Assembly: GCA_017452335.1 (NCBI GenBank)
Contig: JAFTMP010000100.1
Span: 1 to 6,544, forward strand
Reading direction: 5' to 3'
From: Clostridia bacterium
GTDB taxonomy: Bacteria; Bacillota; Clostridia; Oscillospirales; CAG-272
DNA length: 6,544 nucleotides
Below the pieces are notes generated by a model, which was given only the letters and a program-made list of their open reading frames with translations, had not been told where the DNA came from and made no database searches. The position numbers and the translations under genes were made by a program. Below, piece by piece: positions 4,855 through 6,544 of this stretch (position 1 is the stretch's first letter; each line of letters starts with the position of its first letter).

Positions 4855-6544
4855 TCGTTTTTTGTTGCTTTTGGGTTGATGTCTGTTGTCATATTTTTTA
4901 TCGGAAGAGCCTCTTCCGTTCTGACCGATTTGCTTTCTGCCCGCAACACCGTTTGTTCGTCCTTCACGAGAACGCTTTTCCGTGCTATCGGACGAACGAT
5001 TCTTTGCCGAAGTACGGTATACAGGCTGTACAGGTCTGACCAGACACTCTTTTCCGTATCCGATCAGATCTTCCCGTCCCGCCGCCTTAAGGGCTTGGCA
5101 AACAAGCTCTCTGTTTTCGGGACGATTGTATTGAAGAAGTGCCCGCTGCAGGCGCTTCTGCTGGTAATCGTCGGTGATTTCCACCTGCTTCATGGTCAAG
5201 GGATCAAGACCGGTATAATACATACAGGTAGAAACAGTACCCGGTGTGGGATAATAGTCCTGGACCTGCTCGGGAGAATATCCACTTCGCTTTAAATACA
5301 GTGCCAGCTCCACCGCGTCGGCAAGAGTACTGCCAGGATGGCTGGACATTAAATACGGAACAAGATATTGCTCCTTGCCCACTGCCTTTGTAAGCTCAAA
5401 GTACCGCTTTTTAAAGCGGTCATATACCTGCACGGGAGGCTTGCCCATATAACCAAGCACACCTTGGCAAATATGCTCGGGTGCCACCTTTAATTGTCCG
5501 CTGATATGGTGCTCCACCAATTGCTTAAAGAAGGTCTCATCTTGATCATAGATCAGATAGTCAAAGCGAATGCCCGAACGGACAAACACTTTCTTGACCC
5601 CGGGAATCGCGGCAACGCGGCGAAGCAAGCGCGCATACTCGCTGTGATCCACCTTCATGTTGGGACAGGGCTTTGGTGCAAGACAGCGCTTATCGGGACA
5701 AACGCCGTACTTGACTTGCTTATCACAAGCAGGGTATCTGAAATTGGCAGTAGGACCGCCCACATCGTGTATATATCCTTTAAAACCGGGCATAGACACG
5801 ATATCCTGCGCTTCTGCGAGTACCGATTCCTCGCTTCTGGAGCGCACCGCCCGCCCTTGATGGAAAGCCAGCGCACAAAAATTGCAGGAGCCAAAGCATC
5901 CTCTGTTATGTGTAATGGAAAACTCTACTTCGTTAATAGCGGGAACCCCTCCTGCCTCTTTGTAGGAAGGATGCCATGCTCGGGTATACGGCAGTGCATA
6001 CACCTTATCAAGCTCCTCGCGCTCAAGCACGGGCATGGGCGGATTTTGCACCAGCATTTTTTGATCATAATACTCGGTAATTGCTTTACCGGAAATAGCA
6101 TCCTGATTGCGGTACTGCATACCGAAGGAGCGAGCATAAGCACTCTTGTCGGTCTTTAGCACATCAGAGCTCTCGCCCTTTTCACAGGGATAGTGCACCG
6201 TGTCATCGGCAGAAGTCAGATAGACCGTACCGCGCACATCCTTGATCTTTTTAACAGGAACACCCTTATCAAGCAGCTTTGCGATCCGCAAAATGCTCTT
6301 TTCACCCATTCCGTAGCTTAAAAGATCGGCGCGGGCATCAATCAAGATACTGCGTCTTACTTTGTTGTCCCAGTAATCATAGTGTGCAAAGCGTCGAAGC
6401 GATGCTTCAAGCCCTCCAATAATGATCGGAACCTCGCCATAGGCTTCTCTGATACGGTTACAATAAACGATCACTGCTCTGTCGGGTCGCTTTCCCATAA
6501 CTCCGCCGGGAGAGTAGTAATCATAGGTTCTTTTTTTCTTAGAT
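4852..6544 (-). CDS. ygiQ: YgiQ family (UPF0313) radical SAM protein, 5' end outside window
   Basis: Radical SAM protein of the YgiQ/UPF0313 family; its reaction is not known to me. The ATG at 6498 is not the real start: upstream codons stay open to the edge and encode SKKKRTYDYYSPGGV just before MGKRPDRA, a conserved family stretch, so the gene continues past 6544. The 563 visible residues lack roughly the first 70 or more. Counting from the Met at 6498, the early block IIIGGLEASLRRFAHYDYW (25-43) precedes the radical SAM CxxxCxxC motif CFGSCNFC (Cys201, 205, 208), which should bind a [4Fe-4S] cluster and SAM. A second Cys set (258, 267, 272, 278) ends in CPNM, followed by LKVAPEH (336-342), GKEQYLVPYLMSSHPG (374-389) and YYPTPGTVSTCMYYTG (415-430). 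The tail from about 495 is basic, low-complexity and probably disordered. The stop overlaps the ribosome binding site of the downstream peptidase gene. Confidence 0.95.
   Translation of the reverse strand, partial: SKKKRTYDYYSPGGVMGKRPDRAVIVYCNRIREAYGEVPIIIGGLEASLRRFAHYDYWDNKVRRSILIDARADLLSYGMGEKSILRIAKLLDKGVPVKKIKDVRGTVYLTSADDTVHYPCEKGESSDVLKTDKSAYARSFGMQYRNQDAISGKAITEYYDQKMLVQNPPMPVLEREELDKVYALPYTRAWHPSYKEAGGVPAINEVEFSITHNRGCFGSCNFCALAFHQGRAVRSRSEESVLAEAQDIVSMPGFKGYIHDVGGPTANFRYPACDKQVKYGVCPDKRCLAPKPCPNMKVDHSEYARLLRRVAAIPGVKKVFVRSGIRFDYLIYDQDETFFKQLVEHHISGQLKVAPEHICQGVLGYMGKPPVQVYDRFKKRYFELTKAVGKEQYLVPYLMSSHPGSTLADAVELALYLKRSGYSPEQVQDYYPTPGTVSTCMYYTGLDPLTMKQVEITDDYQQKRLQRALLQYNRPENRELVCQALKAAGREDLIGYGKECLVRPVQPVYRTSAKNRSSDSTEKRSREGRTNGVAGRKQIGQNGRGSSDKKYDNRHQPKSNKKR

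Noticed and set aside
4893..4918. Run of A residues after a small hairpin in ygiQ as a programmed frameshift site.
   Set aside because: The A-run does not fit the X XXY YYZ heptamer in the reading frame, the hairpin is on the wrong side, and the normal frame gives a standard YgiQ tail.
5403..5420. Inverted repeat ACCGCTTT-TT-AAAGCGGT.
   Set aside because: It falls in codons for DRFKKR, a conserved YgiQ stretch, and is explained by codon choice; there is no flanking T-run or gene boundary.
5494..6159. Open frame of 221 codons on the plus strand opposite ygiQ, and another of 181 codons opposite the peptidase at 4282-4827.
   Set aside because: Both lie wholly antisense to well-supported genes, and the translations show no recognisable motif.
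6496..6498. ATG at 6498 as the start of the YgiQ protein.
   Set aside because: The frame stays open upstream to the window edge and encodes conserved family residues (TYDYYSPGG), so this Met is internal.

Overview
The window holds five protein genes, all on the minus strand and packed almost end to end. In transcription order, from high to low coordinates, they are: a YgiQ-type (UPF0313) radical SAM protein whose 5' end lies beyond the window; a secreted, membrane-anchored papain-like (C1 family) cysteine peptidase; a Sir2-family NAD-dependent protein deacylase; peptide chain release factor 1 (prfA); and a MATE-family efflux transporter whose 3' end lies beyond position 1. I see no RNA gene, mobile element, CRISPR array or integration site. 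No gene-free stretch exceeds 86 bases.

The organism is most likely a Gram-positive anaerobe of the class Clostridia, possibly an Oscillospiraceae/Ruminococcaceae-like gut lineage. Four things suggest this: strong GGAG-type ribosome binding sites, balanced base composition, the Clostridia-style sirtuin, and an exported protein ending in a Pro/Ser/Glu/Asp/Asn-rich stalk, one transmembrane helix and a KKHK tail. Gene content alone cannot fix a genus.

Layout: ygiQ and the peptidase gene are 12 nt apart, and the ygiQ stop codon forms part of the peptidase ribosome binding site, so they very probably share a transcript. An 86-nt gap follows, with a strong hairpin and a short U-run that reads as a weak terminator on the minus strand. 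The sirtuin gene starts 20 nt past the U-run. It is followed after 13 nt by prfA and after a further 47 nt by the MATE gene, forming a second probable unit (sirtuin-prfA-MATE). No convincing promoter is visible in any gap.

The genes do not form an obvious pathway. Release factor 1 is housekeeping translation termination. The sirtuin, YgiQ and MATE proteins are widespread accessory functions. The peptidase is the least ordinary member: it keeps the papain Gln-Cys-His-Asn set but has Ala instead of Trp after the catalytic Cys, a doubled Cys, almost no room for a propeptide, and about 220 residues of unassigned sequence between the protease domain and the membrane stalk. I found no strong sign of a wholly new system; the most useful leads are this peptidase and the regulation around the hairpin.
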